From NCBI GenBank assembly GCA_014898425.1, contig RCSZ01000010.1:124001-188000 (forward strand): a DNA stretch of 64,000 nucleotides, in the 5' to 3' direction. The notes beneath the pieces were generated by a model, which ran no database searches, was not told where the DNA came from, and was given only the letters and a program-made list of their open reading frames with translations. This stretch comes from Botryotinia globosa. Taxonomy: Eukaryota > Ascomycota > Leotiomycetes > Helotiales > Sclerotiniaceae. Positions within the stretch are counted from its first letter, which is position 1. Each line of letters begins with the position of its first letter. The translations under genes were made by a program, and so were the position numbers. Of the stretch, positions 47,785-61,143 are shown piece after piece.

Positions 47785-48820
47785 ATGTCGTCTTCTTTGA
47801 AAGATAAAACAGCTTTGGCGGTATGGATATATGGATATTGTTATACTCGTGTTACTTACTGACCTCCATTCTCTTGGACGAGTGCATCCATGGGAATTGG
47901 AGAAGCGATCGCAACGCGACTTGCAACTGACGGAGCTAACCTAGTATTACTTTCTCGTAGTAAAGTAAGTTATCTCTTGCCGATATTTTGGTAGAAAAAA
48001 ATTGACGATTTGACCAGGACAAGTTGGACAAGATTAAAGAGAACATTCTGTCAAAAACTCCTTCCACGAGAATTTCTGTTTTTGCAATTGACATTCAAAG
48101 TTACAAAGATGTTGATAAAGCGGTTGAGACTGCTGTGACTGAATTTGGATCAATCGATATTCTCATTAATAATGTAGGTGCTACTCATAAAAGGTCAACC
48201 GGTTGCTAGAAAAGTTGAATTAATATTTACCCCTTGGCCAGGCTGGCCTAGCATTAGGAGCTCCCCCCAGAACGATCTCTTGAGCTCATTGACCAAATGA
48301 ACGCAACCAATATTTCCGGCACAATGTATACCACGCACTCTGTCCTCAACCGAAGTATGATTCCTAACAGCAAAGGAACAATCCTCAATGTTTCATCAGT
48401 AACCAGTCTGGAAACACCTCCATTCCCAGGAGAAGCAGTCTATCATGCCAACAAAGCATGTATTGAAGCTTTCAGCAATAGTTTAAGGATGGAAACAGCT
48501 GGAACTGACATTCGCGTCATGGTAATCCGACCTGGGGTTGTGAATACACATTTCCATCTTCAAAGAGTCAAGTTTGATCAGTACGCCATGGATACGTTCA
48601 CATCTGGATATCCGCCACTTGTTGCGGAGGATATTGCGAATTCTGTATCTTTCATGCTTGCGCAACCTGAGAGTGCCACAATCAAAGCTTTAGATTGTGT
48701 TCCAACTGGTATGTTGTTGATGCCAATTATGTTTTTCGACTGATAACATATGACTCTTGTAGCCCAGAGATCTCTAACTATAACTTTGATCGCACATGGA
48801 ATGAACGGAATAATGGTTAA
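47785..48820 (+). pseudogene. Damaged short-chain dehydrogenase/reductase
   Basis: Classical SDR, an NAD(P)-dependent oxidoreductase of about 260 residues. Segments: MSSSLKDKTALA (47785-47820), ASMGIGEAIATRLA to LLSRSK (to 47964), DKLDKIKENI to SIDILINN (48018-48173), AGLALGAPP then ERSLELIDQMNATN to LDCVPT (48242-48708), and a final NYNFDRTWNERNNG (stop 48818-48820). The catalytic Ser is in LNVSSVTS and the YxxxK motif is YHANK; both are present. Lesions: the TGASMGIG cofactor motif reads TSASMGIG and its exon junction lacks a sensible acceptor; one extra C in a six-C run near 48262-48267 shifts the frame; the last exon is one base out. Two of the three are single-base indels that could be assembly errors. 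Confidence 0.7.
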
Positions 48821-50380
48821 TTCACAGATAGAGGCGTTGAATTCCAAGGAATATTCACTCACAAGGACGACCCCCCGTGAGGAGGGTTCTCTGCAATTCA
48901 GGCCAGAGAAGAGAACACAGTATCGGCATGCCAAAAGCTCTAAGCTAGGATAGATTATGGTAGACACAAGATAGAACAATTCGGTTCAGTAATGAAGTTA
49001 CCCTTGTCAATCCTACTTTGCAGATGTTTGTGTTTCTCTTTGAAGACTGACATGATGATAGGCTAACTCTCCATTGTCCAAGATGAAGCAAGGATGCTTA
49101 CGAGCAAGATGTGCTGCTGATACTTGACTTGCAGCTTTTAAAGGCATTGGTGGTGAAAATAGTACTGGCATGTTCTTGGACGACGACAGCTGATGCAGTG
49201 GCAACGCTGAGTGCACGAGAAGAAGTGTTCAACGACAGAAAATCGACCCTATTGATCCTCTGAGACTACAACGATATCTTCTTAAGCATTTCCTAGTGGC
49301 TTATAGGACGGCATGGAAACTACATCTTTCCATATCGTCAATTAAGACAACAAATATACAAATCTCGGCTCTCATACTCCACTCAGTAGGCCCTTGAAGA
49401 TTAAATCTCGGAACCGAGTGTCATGGGAACGAGGTTGTTTTTAACTTACAAGAAACTGTCAATCAACTTTCCGGCAGGTGGGTCGTGCCTGTAGTTTTCC
49501 ATTGAGACGGATGAGGTTGGATTCTTTACGTAACCCGGATGGAATGTCTCCTATCATTCAATGGGTAGAGGGTAGAGGAAGAGACGTGGGGCAAAGATTA
49601 GATTAGATCTTCTGTCGCCAAGCCTACAATTTACCCTTATAATCTGATCTACTGTATACATGGATCAGGCTAAAGGCCAAAAGTGGAATTTAACCGGGGG
49701 AGTTCACTCAGGTATGATACCTCTGAAGACTGCCGCGACTACTTCGTAAATCAAGCGGTGCTAGCTGTTAAGACTGGGGTTTTGCGAAGGGTTAAAGGTG
49801 CCAAATCACATACATGCAAGTATTCACTCAACTGACCTAGGTAATTTACTTCCCAGCAGAGTTTATCCACTATCTATGGAGGCATTCACTGTACAGATCC
49901 GTTTGTTGTACGTCTGTTGTCGACTTTCTCCATAATATCTTGGTATGTAAGACTTTGAGAATTTGTAGATGTTTTGGAACATCATAGACTTCGTTCCACA
50001 ATTACTCTTTACCCACTCTTTCTTGACTTTGAATCAATAACCTTATTAGTGTTATGGTGGATTATTCGGTTTATGTGTTACTTTGTTACTCCGGGTTGTA
50101 TTTTTTGTATCTTGGAACATTTCCTTCACGGGTACGGGCAAACTTGGACTAAAGCAAAGTGGTCGAGTCTGGTGATATGATTCTTCTATTATTATACCCG
50201 CTGAAAGTAGTTATCTGCATTAGCGTTGAGGATTAGATGTTTGCATATTGGCGGATGCCATTTTGTTATATGTCGTATATTGTAAGTAAGATTGAAGTAA
50301 AAGAGATAATATTTAGGATTAGGAGCAAGGGCCAGGATAATGGTCCTTGTTTACCTAATCTACACTAAGCTAATTTAATA
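48821..50380. other. Normal-composition flank of the AT-rich block
   Basis: No gene recognised. Composition is still mixed here; it drops sharply at about 50,360-50,400, where the AT-rich block starts. Confidence 0.5.
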
Positions 50381-51619
50381 TATATGTATGTGATATATAA
50401 TTATATATTTAAAAGTATAACAAATGCTGTTAATAAAATAATATTTTGTTTTAAAGCAAAAGCAAAAAATATATTTAATATTTGTATTTTATTTTAATTA
50501 TATATGTAATCATTTCTTGAAAACTCTAATTAATTTTATCAATATTTTTTTATCTAATATCCATTTATTCCATTTTGTTTTTTTTTCTAAAAAACAAATC
50601 AAATACTTAATCATTTCTTTTTTTCCTTTCTTGTATTATATTCTTTTGTATAGAATCTATTTAAAAACTAACTCTGGATTCTATAAAATTCTCTATATAA
50701 AAGGGTGGTGGTAGGGATTTTATATAGAATTTGGTATAGATTCGAAATATATAATATTAATAATCGAATATATTTTTATAGATTTAAATAGTTTAATTCA
50801 ATAAACTAGATATTCAATCTTTTCTAATATTTTGAATAAATTTATAAATTGTTATTCGATTTTTGTATTTTTATTTGTAATATTAGACATATTATATCCT
50901 CAATATAATTTTAAAGAAATATAATCTTTGATTTTAAAAAATATAGGTTTGTATTATTAGTTGAAGTAATACTTTATGAATATAATTGTAAATTTGATTG
51001 TATCAATTGTTTCAATTATTATAAATTTATATTTGGTATTATTAATAAACTCTATTGGATATATTTCTATATCTTACTTTATTATTGATTCAAATCTAAC
51101 TTTTAAGGGTAGTGATTCTAATAATTCTATAATTGTTTTTATTATAATATTGAATGGCTCTTTAATCCTCGATTTATATATGATTATAATAGTAGTAATA
51201 TTTATATCTTAAAAAATAAAATTTGATAAAGCTATAGATAGATATAATAGAATTATTAGTTATCTCGAAATATTCTTTAAAGTATTAAAATAATATCGAA
51301 ATCTAATTTCAATAGTTTGATTAGTTTATTTATTATTGTTATTTATTTGAGAATGCTATATTGTATTAAACAATAATTTAATATTCAATAAGTTTATGAT
51401 TTTTTTTTATATTTTAGATATAAATTTTTTATTTTGATTAAATATTATTATATAAGATACTTTTTATAATATTAAAAATAAATATTAAATTAAAAAACTT
51501 TTTTATTAAGTTATTATTTAAATAACTTTTTTTAAAATCAAAATGATTATTTTGAATAATTTATTAATAATTGATAATATATAATCGAATAAATTCAATA
51601 TTAATTTAAATAAAATCAA

Positions 51620-51840
51620 AATGAAATTGATAGATATTTGTGAGGACTATGAACTGAAAAGGAGTCGTTTTAATGGTTTAGTTATTAATAAAGATCTAAA
51701 AGGAAATTAGAAGCGAGGCTTCCAATTTATATTTAAAAAACTAACTAAAATGGCTAGTATAGTTGATCACATACATAAAGGGTTTATACACTCTCACAAT
51801 TATCCCCATTTTGTAAATAAACCCCTGATTATTTTATTGG
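51620..51840 (-). repeat. Possible relict 3' LTR of element A
   Basis: A short island of more normal composition, downstream of the integrase remnant in element A's direction. On the minus strand it contains GTGAGAGTGTATAAACCC (TATA-like) and ends near TCATAGTCCTCACA; TGTGAG/CTCACA occurs at 51638 and 51799. Limits are uncertain and no second LTR is available for comparison. Confidence 0.35.
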
Positions 51841-54800
51841 TAATGGAAAATTAATATTAAAAAAAAAAAAAAAATTGCGGAAAATCTTATTAATCAAATC
51901 CCAAATTGTTTTTATAATTGTAATACTTTATATCCCAAATTATCCTTATAATCGTAATACTTTATATCCCAAATTGTTTATAATAATTATAAATTCGCTA
52001 TTATCAATATTATTATTATATTAATAATTATTCAATAAAAATTAAGATTCGATTGTAAATAAAACAAAAGAAATTTATTAATTAATTAGAAAAAAGATTC
52101 CACATACAACCTAGATTTTTTCTAATTATTATCTAAAGTCTACCCGATATTAAACTTTATACCATTGATTTTTGATAATAATAATAATAGATTTTTTCTT
52201 TTATTGAATAATAGTTTTTATCCCTATTGATACCATTCAAAACTTGATTTTTTAATTGAATAATTAATATATTAGTATTACACTTATTATTTCGTAACAA
52301 CAAACTAAATATTATAATATAAATTTAAAAAGATTCAATTAATTCGAAATTTTCCTTTTTTTTTAACAAATAATATATAATTTTCTTGTTTAATTGCATT
52401 ATATCCTATAGTTGATATTAATTGTATAAACGATTTCGAGCTAATTATATTATAATCTCTATATTGATTATTTTGTAAAAGTTTATATTCTTTGTATTAT
52501 AGTTTATTAGTGTTTTCTATATATAGTTTTTGTAAGTAAATAGATTATTTATGATTATTAGATTGTTCTACACAAATTTCTATAATTTATTAATAAAACT
52601 TATATACAAAACCACTTTGTTTAGATAGATCTTAATGAATATTGGAGCTTTTTGTTATAAATCTTTATAATATGGTTTAAAGCTTATAGCTTTTGGGGTT
52701 TTTTCTATTTGTTTTGTTAGTTTTTTTTTCTTTTGTATATACAAATCTGTTTGCAAATGTTTATAGATTATATTTATATTACCACTGATTTTCTCTGGTT
52801 TGTTTAATTTTGAATCAAATCTATATATAATATTCCATTAGCAAAAAATTTATTATAAAAAATCTTGTTCTATATTTTCGCTATATTGTTATATCAATTG
52901 ACATAAATTATTAACTTTTTTGTAGAAATGCTCAATATCGTTTTTAATTAATTCTTTTGTGGATTTCAATATAAATCATTTAAATTCGTTATTCAAATAT
53001 TAATAATTTAGATTATTTCTTCTTACAATTACATCCTAATCTTTTAATATAATATTATTTATCTCCTGGTTTTTTATAATATTATAAATATAATTATTAT
53101 CAACTTTATAAAATAATCCTGGATTGTTTTTAAATTTTATCTTTGTATTACCTCTATTTAATAATTATTTTTGTTATTATTCAATAAAAACGATTTCTAT
53201 AAATCTTTTTGATTTATTAAAAACTAACAAAACAAATCCTTAATATTTGATATGCTTTTTATATATTTTATAGATTACCATTCAATTATATTCTAGAAAT
53301 ACTTTTATTATTGTATTTTAATCTTTTTAATCCTTTCAATTAAATTTCTTATATTTGGATTTGAATATACTAAAGATTATTGCCAATATCCATATTTACC
53401 TATAATTATTCAATTAAGGATTTAACTAAAACCAAATCCATATTTTTCCATATATTTTAATAATCACCCACTTTATCTTTTTTCAATATATTTCGTTTTT
53501 TCTTTCGAAATTTACACCAAATAAATATTCGATTTTTTTTTTTTATATTCCGATTTGAGTTTAAAATATATATAATAAAATTAACTCCATTTTTGCTCTC
53601 AAAATAATACCAAATTTATTTAAATTAATTATATCCACCATTCTATTTTTATATTGATTTTTACTTTTAAATAAATAATAATAATAATTTGAGTTATAAT
53701 AAAAAAACTATTTGATAATTCGTTCTTTTATTTGTAATCCGTTATATTGCAATATCGATTAGAAAATATAGTTTTTTGATAAAACTTCAAATTTGTAGAT
53801 TGATAATAACAATCGAAGATCCATTTTTCTGTTTGATTGCGCTAAAACAAAAACTATAGTTTTTTATTTTATTTTATTTGAAAATAAGATTTATTTTATA
53901 TATTTTTATCTATATCATAAACTTTACCCTAATATTTGTTAATTACTCTACATTTTTTATTTTGAAATATACAATCGATATTCATTTTTGTTTTAAACAA
54001 ATTTGAAAATTTTTTTGATAAATAGTTATATTATCAAATCTAAATTATAATTATTAACTAACAATTGATTATAATCTAATATTTATAATATATTTTATAA
54101 AATAGAGATTAATTATAATTTTTTCAAATCCTATCAGGTTTTTTTTTTTTGAAAAAATAAAAATAAAATTGATATAATTATTTTTTTATAATCCTATCTA
54201 AAACAAAAGGTTTTTTTTTATAGAATTCTATAATCTCTTTTTTAAAATTCTTCAAATCTTTTGGTGATTGCTAATTATTTTTATTCTAAAAATAGTTTTT
54301 TTAATATATTTGATATTGTAGTTTTCTTTAGTATTTATATATTTTTGAATTTAGAATTCTTTCTACTTTTTATTCCAATGTTTTATTTTTATAGACCTTA
54401 TTTATGATTATTTCTATTACAGATAATTTTAATATATCTTTGAATCTATCCATTTTTTTTACTATTTTATATAATATCAACAAATTTATATAGAAAATAT
54501 TATAACATTTATAGGATATTAAAAGTTTGATTTAATAATTTTATAAATCAATACTTTCAAATATTTTGAAAGATTCTAATTTTTTGAACTCTAACTTTTT
54601 ATATTTTCAGCTTATTATTAGGTTTTTGTAGAATAATTATATTTAATCTTCAGTATTAAATAATAATAAACAATACTTTATATTATAATATTTTATTTAT
54701 ATATTTTATATATATATCAAATTTTTTATTAATTATTAATATAATTCTTTCAATTTCTCTATTAATTGTTTTGTATTTTCTAACTTTTTATTTATGGTTA

Positions 54801-56460
54801 TAATAATCTGAAATAATAAAATGTTTTTTTTATTTATTTCAAAAAACAATAATTTAATATTTAAGATAGAAATCGAATTATATATATATTCTATCAAATA
54901 TAATAGGTTTGTCTAATTATTTTATTTATAATTGATATATATTCTAAAGTATATTTTTATAATTTGATTTAATCTTTCAATTAAATTATCTATTTGTAAA
55001 TAGAATACTATGAATAGTTTTCGGATTATATTTAAATACTTTATAAATATTGCTCAGAATACACTTATAAACAAACTTACTTTATCCATAATAATAGAAT
55101 TTGGTATTCTATATTTTGCAAATATTTCCTTTAGAAAAAGGTGAGCAAATTAAATTAATATTATATCCTTTTTATATAATAGAAATTTTGCTTTTTTTAT
55201 TATTCTATAAATTATATTTAATATAACATTGTAAACAAAATATAATTATATATTTCCTTTTTCCCTATTATTAAAATTTGCTTTGGATCTTGATATTAAT
55301 AAATTTATAATTAGATCCAATATTATACCTCCTTACAATCTATTTAGAATAAATATTAAAACTAATTCTCCAACAATTATTATATATAATAATTTATTAT
55401 ACTAACAAACTAAATACAAATATACATAATCTTTAATATCCATATCCATTCCTTATTAATATAGTATTTTTTTCATTACTTTAATTGTTCTATTTTTTCC
55501 GAAATATTCTACAATTAGAAAATTATAGAATTCCTTTATCAAATCTTTTTACAATATTTTATTTATTAGAATAAATAATCTTATTCCTTTATAATATTAC
55601 AATCCCTTTTTCAAATTGAATTAAATTTTTATTAGATTGAAATATAATTATTAATAATATCGAATTGAATCGATAAAATCTAATTGTTGCTCTAGACTTT
55701 TCTAAATATCATTTAAGCTTTCCTTTGATGTTTTTTTAATCTAAAATGTAATAAAAAATTCAGTTCTTTTTGTATCAATATAATTCTTATTTATTTTTTG
55801 TAATTTTTTAAGTATATATAATATACCTTTCTCGATTTTCCTTTTTGTAGTATTTTCAATTAGATGTAATATATTAGATTAGTTGTTTAATAATAATAAT
55901 GAATTTATAATTTATTCTTATAATTTTAAAAGAGATATTAATTCCATTATTTTGTATTGATAATTTGTTTTTCTTGAAAAATTATTAATAGGATTTCTTT
56001 TTTCCAATTTATATATAATAATATAATTGATTATTGATAATATTATTGTTTATTTAGCTTATCTTTTTATAAGAATTTTAAAGGTTGTAAAATACTTTAG
56101 ATTGTTATAATCGAAAATAATAGTTATTTGATATTAAACTCCTTTTAGAAAATAATACCAATATTTGATAGATTTTATTATTACAAATAATTCTTAATCA
56201 AATATTATATAATTCATTTTCATCGATATTAACTTTTAGAAATAAAATATAATTAGATATTTGTATATATTTTTTTGAATTTATAATAATATTTTATATA
56301 ATGTTTTAATAGATATATTTATTTCTAAAAAACAGATTAGTGTTATAATAAAATAATATAATAATAGAGTTTTAATAAAAATGGTTTTGAATATATTAAA
56401 AGCTTTTTTATAATTTTTGATTTATTCAAACTTTTTCTTTCCTTTTATATTATTTGTTAT
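51620..56460 (-). mobile_element. Ty3/gypsy retroelement remnant A (chromovirus-like), 5' part cut off
   Basis: Read on the minus strand. At 56460-56200 the RT-RNase H connection survives (KGKKKFE-stop-IKNYKKAF, YYF). RNase H follows to about 55,970 (IIIYKLEKRNPINNFSRK, the equivalent of a YRPGK-N-ADALSRR end). Integrase sits at about 55,280-55,020 (AHLFLKEIFAKYRIPNSIIM, then SLFISVF-stop-AIF, where the stop replaces the Trp of FW). The order RH then IN fits Ty3/gypsy pol. RT, protease and gag, expected at higher coordinates, are missing because element B starts at 56464. Heavily mutated and inactive. Confidence 0.7.
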
Positions 56461-56463
56461 TAA

Positions 56464-56700
56464 TGTGAGCGAATCTTTGTGCTGATCACGTGGTCCACTT
56501 CTATAGCTAGTATTTATAGCCCTTTTCCTTGTAGTTTAGAAAGAGCAGTCAGTTCCTACCCACCAAACTTCTAGTACATTTTATAAAGCGTTATGTAAAG
56601 CTTCCCTCTTCTCTCCTTTGTTTGAGGCGATATATTACGGTAATTTTCCTGTAGTATATACAAAGGATTATTCTATAACCCTATTATCTTCTATTCTTTT
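56464..56700 (+). repeat. Probable 5' LTR of element B (start only)
   Basis: A patch of ordinary composition starts TGTGAGCGAATCTTTGTGCT and contains a TATA-like TATTTATAG about 45 bases in, as in an LTR U3/R. It escaped most C-to-T change compared with the internal region. The 3' limit is not defined. Confidence 0.45.
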
Positions 56701-59596
56701 ATATTGATAATCTATATAGGGAAGAATATTAAAAGGTTAAAAAGCTGTATACAAATCTGAACTTTTGAATTGCTTCAGAAAGCAGAAAGTTATTGATTTA
56801 GAAAAATCGATAGGAAATGGGGAAACAAAAAATTACCCAGTATTGTAGTAAAATCAAAGTGATAATGGTTTAATGATGGAAGGAGAGGGGGGAAAAATAA
56901 ATATCTTATTTTCAAAATCGATCTGTAGCTTTATACAAATCTAAATTAAAGGTGAGATTGTTCTTGATTAAATCATCCTTACTTTTCTCGAAAAATTATA
57001 AGAACAAATCGTGGGAGTTTTGTTATCTGCAGAACTCGTGGGAATCTGGATAAAGATTTAACTTTGAAAAAAAAAGTTTTTTTTTATAAAGTAAATCTAA
57101 AATTTGTTAATCAGTGTTTACTTTTGTATCTAAGGTTTAATAAATATTGAATTTATTTAGAATTTTTAAAACTATTTTGGTTATATCTATATCTAGATGG
57201 GATTTGAAAATTCTAAAAAACTCAAAAACAATCTATATTAAGATTAGAAATACTATATTATTTAATCTAATTGAAAGGATTATTTATAAAGATAGTCTTT
57301 TTACCTTTAAAAACAAATTTCTAGATATATTTCTAAAAAAAATCTGAGATTCGAATTCCCTAGGACAAGTTGTTAATCTATATTTTTGAATTTTTATAAA
57401 TAAGTTTGTGGTTATATAAATTTAAAAAGAAAAGGTAACTTTATCAAAATTTGATAAAATTATTAAAAAAAAAGTAAATAGGATAACAATCGAATCTCTA
57501 TTTATATTATATCGAAAATTCTTTAAATCTCTATATAATTATCCGATTACTGCAATTATTTATTAACAAAAACGAAATCATTTAGTATAACAATAAAATC
57601 TGTATTATATCAATTTTCGATTCTAATAATAAATCCAAGATTTAAAACAATCATCCAATTGTAGATTCAGAATTTTCAAGCTCATTAATTGGTTTTAATA
57701 CTTCCAATACAAATAATCTTAAAAAGAATATTTTCGAATCAAATATTCTTTTTATATCCAATCGAAAAACAAATAAGAATAAAAAATCCAATAAAAATTT
57801 CAACCCAAAACTTTTGAAAAGGAATCTCAATATCTAACAATTCGTTGTTTTTCTAAAATACTTTTCAAGAATTCTTGTACCTTTAATACTACCTTCTGAA
57901 ACTATCGGTATACTATAGTTTAAGGGTTCCAACACTATCGAATAATATAAAGGTATAAAACAATTTTAATAAAATTATTATATTTCAAATAAAGATTTCC
58001 AAATGCGAATTCCTTTACAAATGGATTATATACTTTAAAAGAAGATTAAAATTATAAAGAAATAGCAATTTGAAAAATAAAATTAAGAAAAACATTTCAA
58101 ATCTGCTTTCCTTAAGAAATACCTCAATAATAATATCCTTTAGAAAATATACTCTTGTAAATATTTATAAAAATTTGCTAAAAAGTACAAACAGAAAAGG
58201 GGCATTAGATATAACAATCTTAATCATTTTACTAAATAATACAATTAAATCGTATAGCAATTAATTAAAGATAAAGTTTCAACAAAAAATAAAATCATTG
58301 AATTATTCCTTAAAAATATATTTTTTAAAACCTTTTGAAAATATATCACTTAAATCAAATACAATATAAAACAATCAAATACAATAAATTGGGATAAAAT
58401 ATTCAATTGGATAATCTAATATATTAAAAACAAATCCCAATATATTCTTTTCAATATAAACAATAACAAGGATTCTAATTTCGATAAATTATTGAAATCT
58501 ACCACTCCGCTTATAAAAACTTAGAATAAAACGAAAATCCTAATAGTTTAAAGAGATAATAGAATAGAGAAAATAATAAAAGCTTTCAAGAATTTTATAT
58601 TTATTATAAAGGAATAAATACAATCAAATCTCAAACCTAAAAAAAAAATTGAAACCCATCAGATTCTTTTTAATCCAAAAACAATGAAAATACCTCAAAT
58701 CTCAATTCGTAAACCCATATAGATTACAACACCTACTACTATCAACACCATCACTAATTTAAAGATAATAAAAACTGTATATATAATCTACAAAAAAATA
58801 TATTATAATTATAATAATAAATAGTTTAATAACAAAAACTACACTCTAAAAAAAGATTGTTTGATTTTTAGAAAGTATTTCGATAGAGGATTTGTATATT
58901 ACAATAGATTAAAACAATTAATATAAAGGCCAATAGATAGCTTAAATAATTCTGCTCCAATTATATATAATAATAAAATCAGTTTCAATTTAATAAAAAT
59001 AATTAGATTGTAAGCTTTTCAAAACGATTAATTGAAATCCTTTAAGGATAAGAAAATATTACACTTTATTAATATCAAAGAAGAATCTATCAATATTATA
59101 TTAAAAAAAAAATATATATATTATTCAAAAATATATCAATATTACAAATGAAATATAAAGAAAATATAGAAGATTATTTTATAACAATTTGAATAAAATA
59201 ATCAAATCATATCCAAATACCTCTACAAAATCTATACTCTCACTTATAAATAAAATTCTTAAACTCAATCGATAATTTATAATCGAGATATCCTCTCAAA
59301 AACCTATACAAACTGAATTAATGGAAATCTATACTTATAATCCTAAAAACCTTGCAATAAAAGTTATAATCGAAAAAGTATTGAATAAAATCAAAAAGTT
59401 TAGAAAATAAATAATTCTTTAAATAATAAATAATAATTATAAAACAATAAAAAAAGTCAACTAAAATATTCTATTGATTACAATCCCTATTACTATAGAT
59501 TTCATTATCAAAGAATACCTTAATATATAGAAAAAGTGAATTATAAAAATAGATGATTTAACAAGACTATCAACCTTTGATAGCTACACAATAAGC

Positions 59597-59992
59597 TTGA
59601 TTAACAAACTTTCTATTTTATTCAAACCTTCAAAACAAATTGAAACTATAGAAGTTTTTTATTCAAATATAATCTATAATTCTATTTATATTTCTACAAA
59701 AAATAATAGGGAAGATTTTTTTTATATTAAAGTATCTTTTAATAATCAAGGCTTTATCAAAACAATTCTAGATTTTGATTTAACCATCAATTTAATTGAT
59801 ATCAATCTAGTTATGAAATTCAATCTATTAATTAGTTTAATTCAAATTACTATTGTTAGAATCAGTTCTCTCGAAACTAATATCAGAAATCTTTGCAAGG
59901 ATATATATATATTCTTTAGAGGAATATCAAATATTATTAATTTATTTGTAATAGAAAATATATATAACAATTTATTACTTGAAATATTATAA
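59597..59992 (+). pseudogene. Protease-region remnant of element B
   Basis: A 131-residue open stretch, including FIKTILDFDLTINLIDINLV, resembles a retropepsin strand-turn region (a hydrophobic LDSGA-type segment) with the active-site region altered. Its position just upstream of the reverse transcriptase supports this more than its sequence does. Confidence 0.45.
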
Positions 59993-60639
59993 TTTATTGT
60001 AAATAAAGTTATATTTGTATATAAAAATAAATCACAATACATCACAATAATAAATGATGATTAAAAAAATCAAGTAAGTGTTTGATATACTGGATAAAAA
60101 ACGATTGTATCCTTTCAAACCTCAAATCTAAAAAACTAAAATCTAATACATCTAGAGGACAATATATCGGGATAAGTTTATGCTTTTTATTAGAAAATAA
60201 CTTTGTTGAATTCTAGCAAAGTTGTTTTTTGTTTTATATAAATACCTTATATAAGAATAAAGCAAATAAAATATTTCCTTCAAATCAACCTAGAAACCTT
60301 ACAAACAAAGAGCCAGAAGGGAAAAATGATTAATTGGAAAGGCACAAAAAAAGAAACCCTTATTTGCAACCTTCAAAAGAATAAAAAGATTACCTGATCC
60401 TACAATTCAATAAAGAATTTGAAGGTTATTGTTTAACTATAAATAAATATAAAGAAATAGATTTTAGGAAAATATTTTCTATTCACAAACAAGAATTATT
60501 GTTTGCTTACTTATTAAACCAAAAAAGAATGCTTGTTTTTGATTAGATACACATTAAACAAATACAAAAAGAAATAGCCCCTCTACAAAAAATATAAACT
60601 ATCCCATACAAAGCTTAATAAACATCTGGATTTTTTATT

Positions 60640-61143
60640 CCAAAAGTTTTGATTGAAATTATATCCAAAATACTCCGAGAAAGAATAAATCAAAAAGTTC
60701 TTGAATATATGAATAGTTTTTATAAAAACCTATGGTTTTTGGTAAAAAAAAAGACTTTTGATATCTATAGATTTATAAATGTAATTATTGAATTCAATAA
60801 ATACTCGATTAGAAATACAAATCTATCTCCAAATACTAATACCTTTGTAAAAAACTTTATAGAATATCAAGTTGTTTTTTTAATCGATTTCTTTTCAAAT
60901 TATAATCAGATTTTTCTAATTATAAAGAATCGCAATATAATTATTTTTCAAATATTATTTGGATTACTATATTACACAACATTGCTACAAAGTACCACTA
61001 ACTTTATTGCCCAATTCTACAGAATTATCATAAAAATTCTGGGCGATTTAATTCCTAAAACGGTTATACCATTTCTAAACAATATAGGAATAAAGAGATC
61101 TAAAATTAACTTTAGCAATAAAGAAACTATACCTAAAGTATAG
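60640..61143 (+). pseudogene. Reverse transcriptase remnant of element B
   Basis: Reads YKNLWFLVKKK, IYRFINVIIEFNKYSIRNTN, FLIDFFSNYNQIFLI, then TTNFIAQFYRIIIKIL and PFLNNIGIKRSK. These are the ordered RT blocks of Ty3/gypsy pol. The catalytic pair that should be Asp-Asp in FLDDIG is Asn-Asn, and FSGYDQ reads FSNYNQ. Both are G-to-A changes, so the enzyme would be dead even though this 164-codon stretch happens to lack stops. Confidence 0.88.

Noticed and set aside
50976..51212. A 78-codon hydrophobic frame in the AT-rich block
   Set aside because: Ile/Leu/Asn-rich because of base composition; chance frame.
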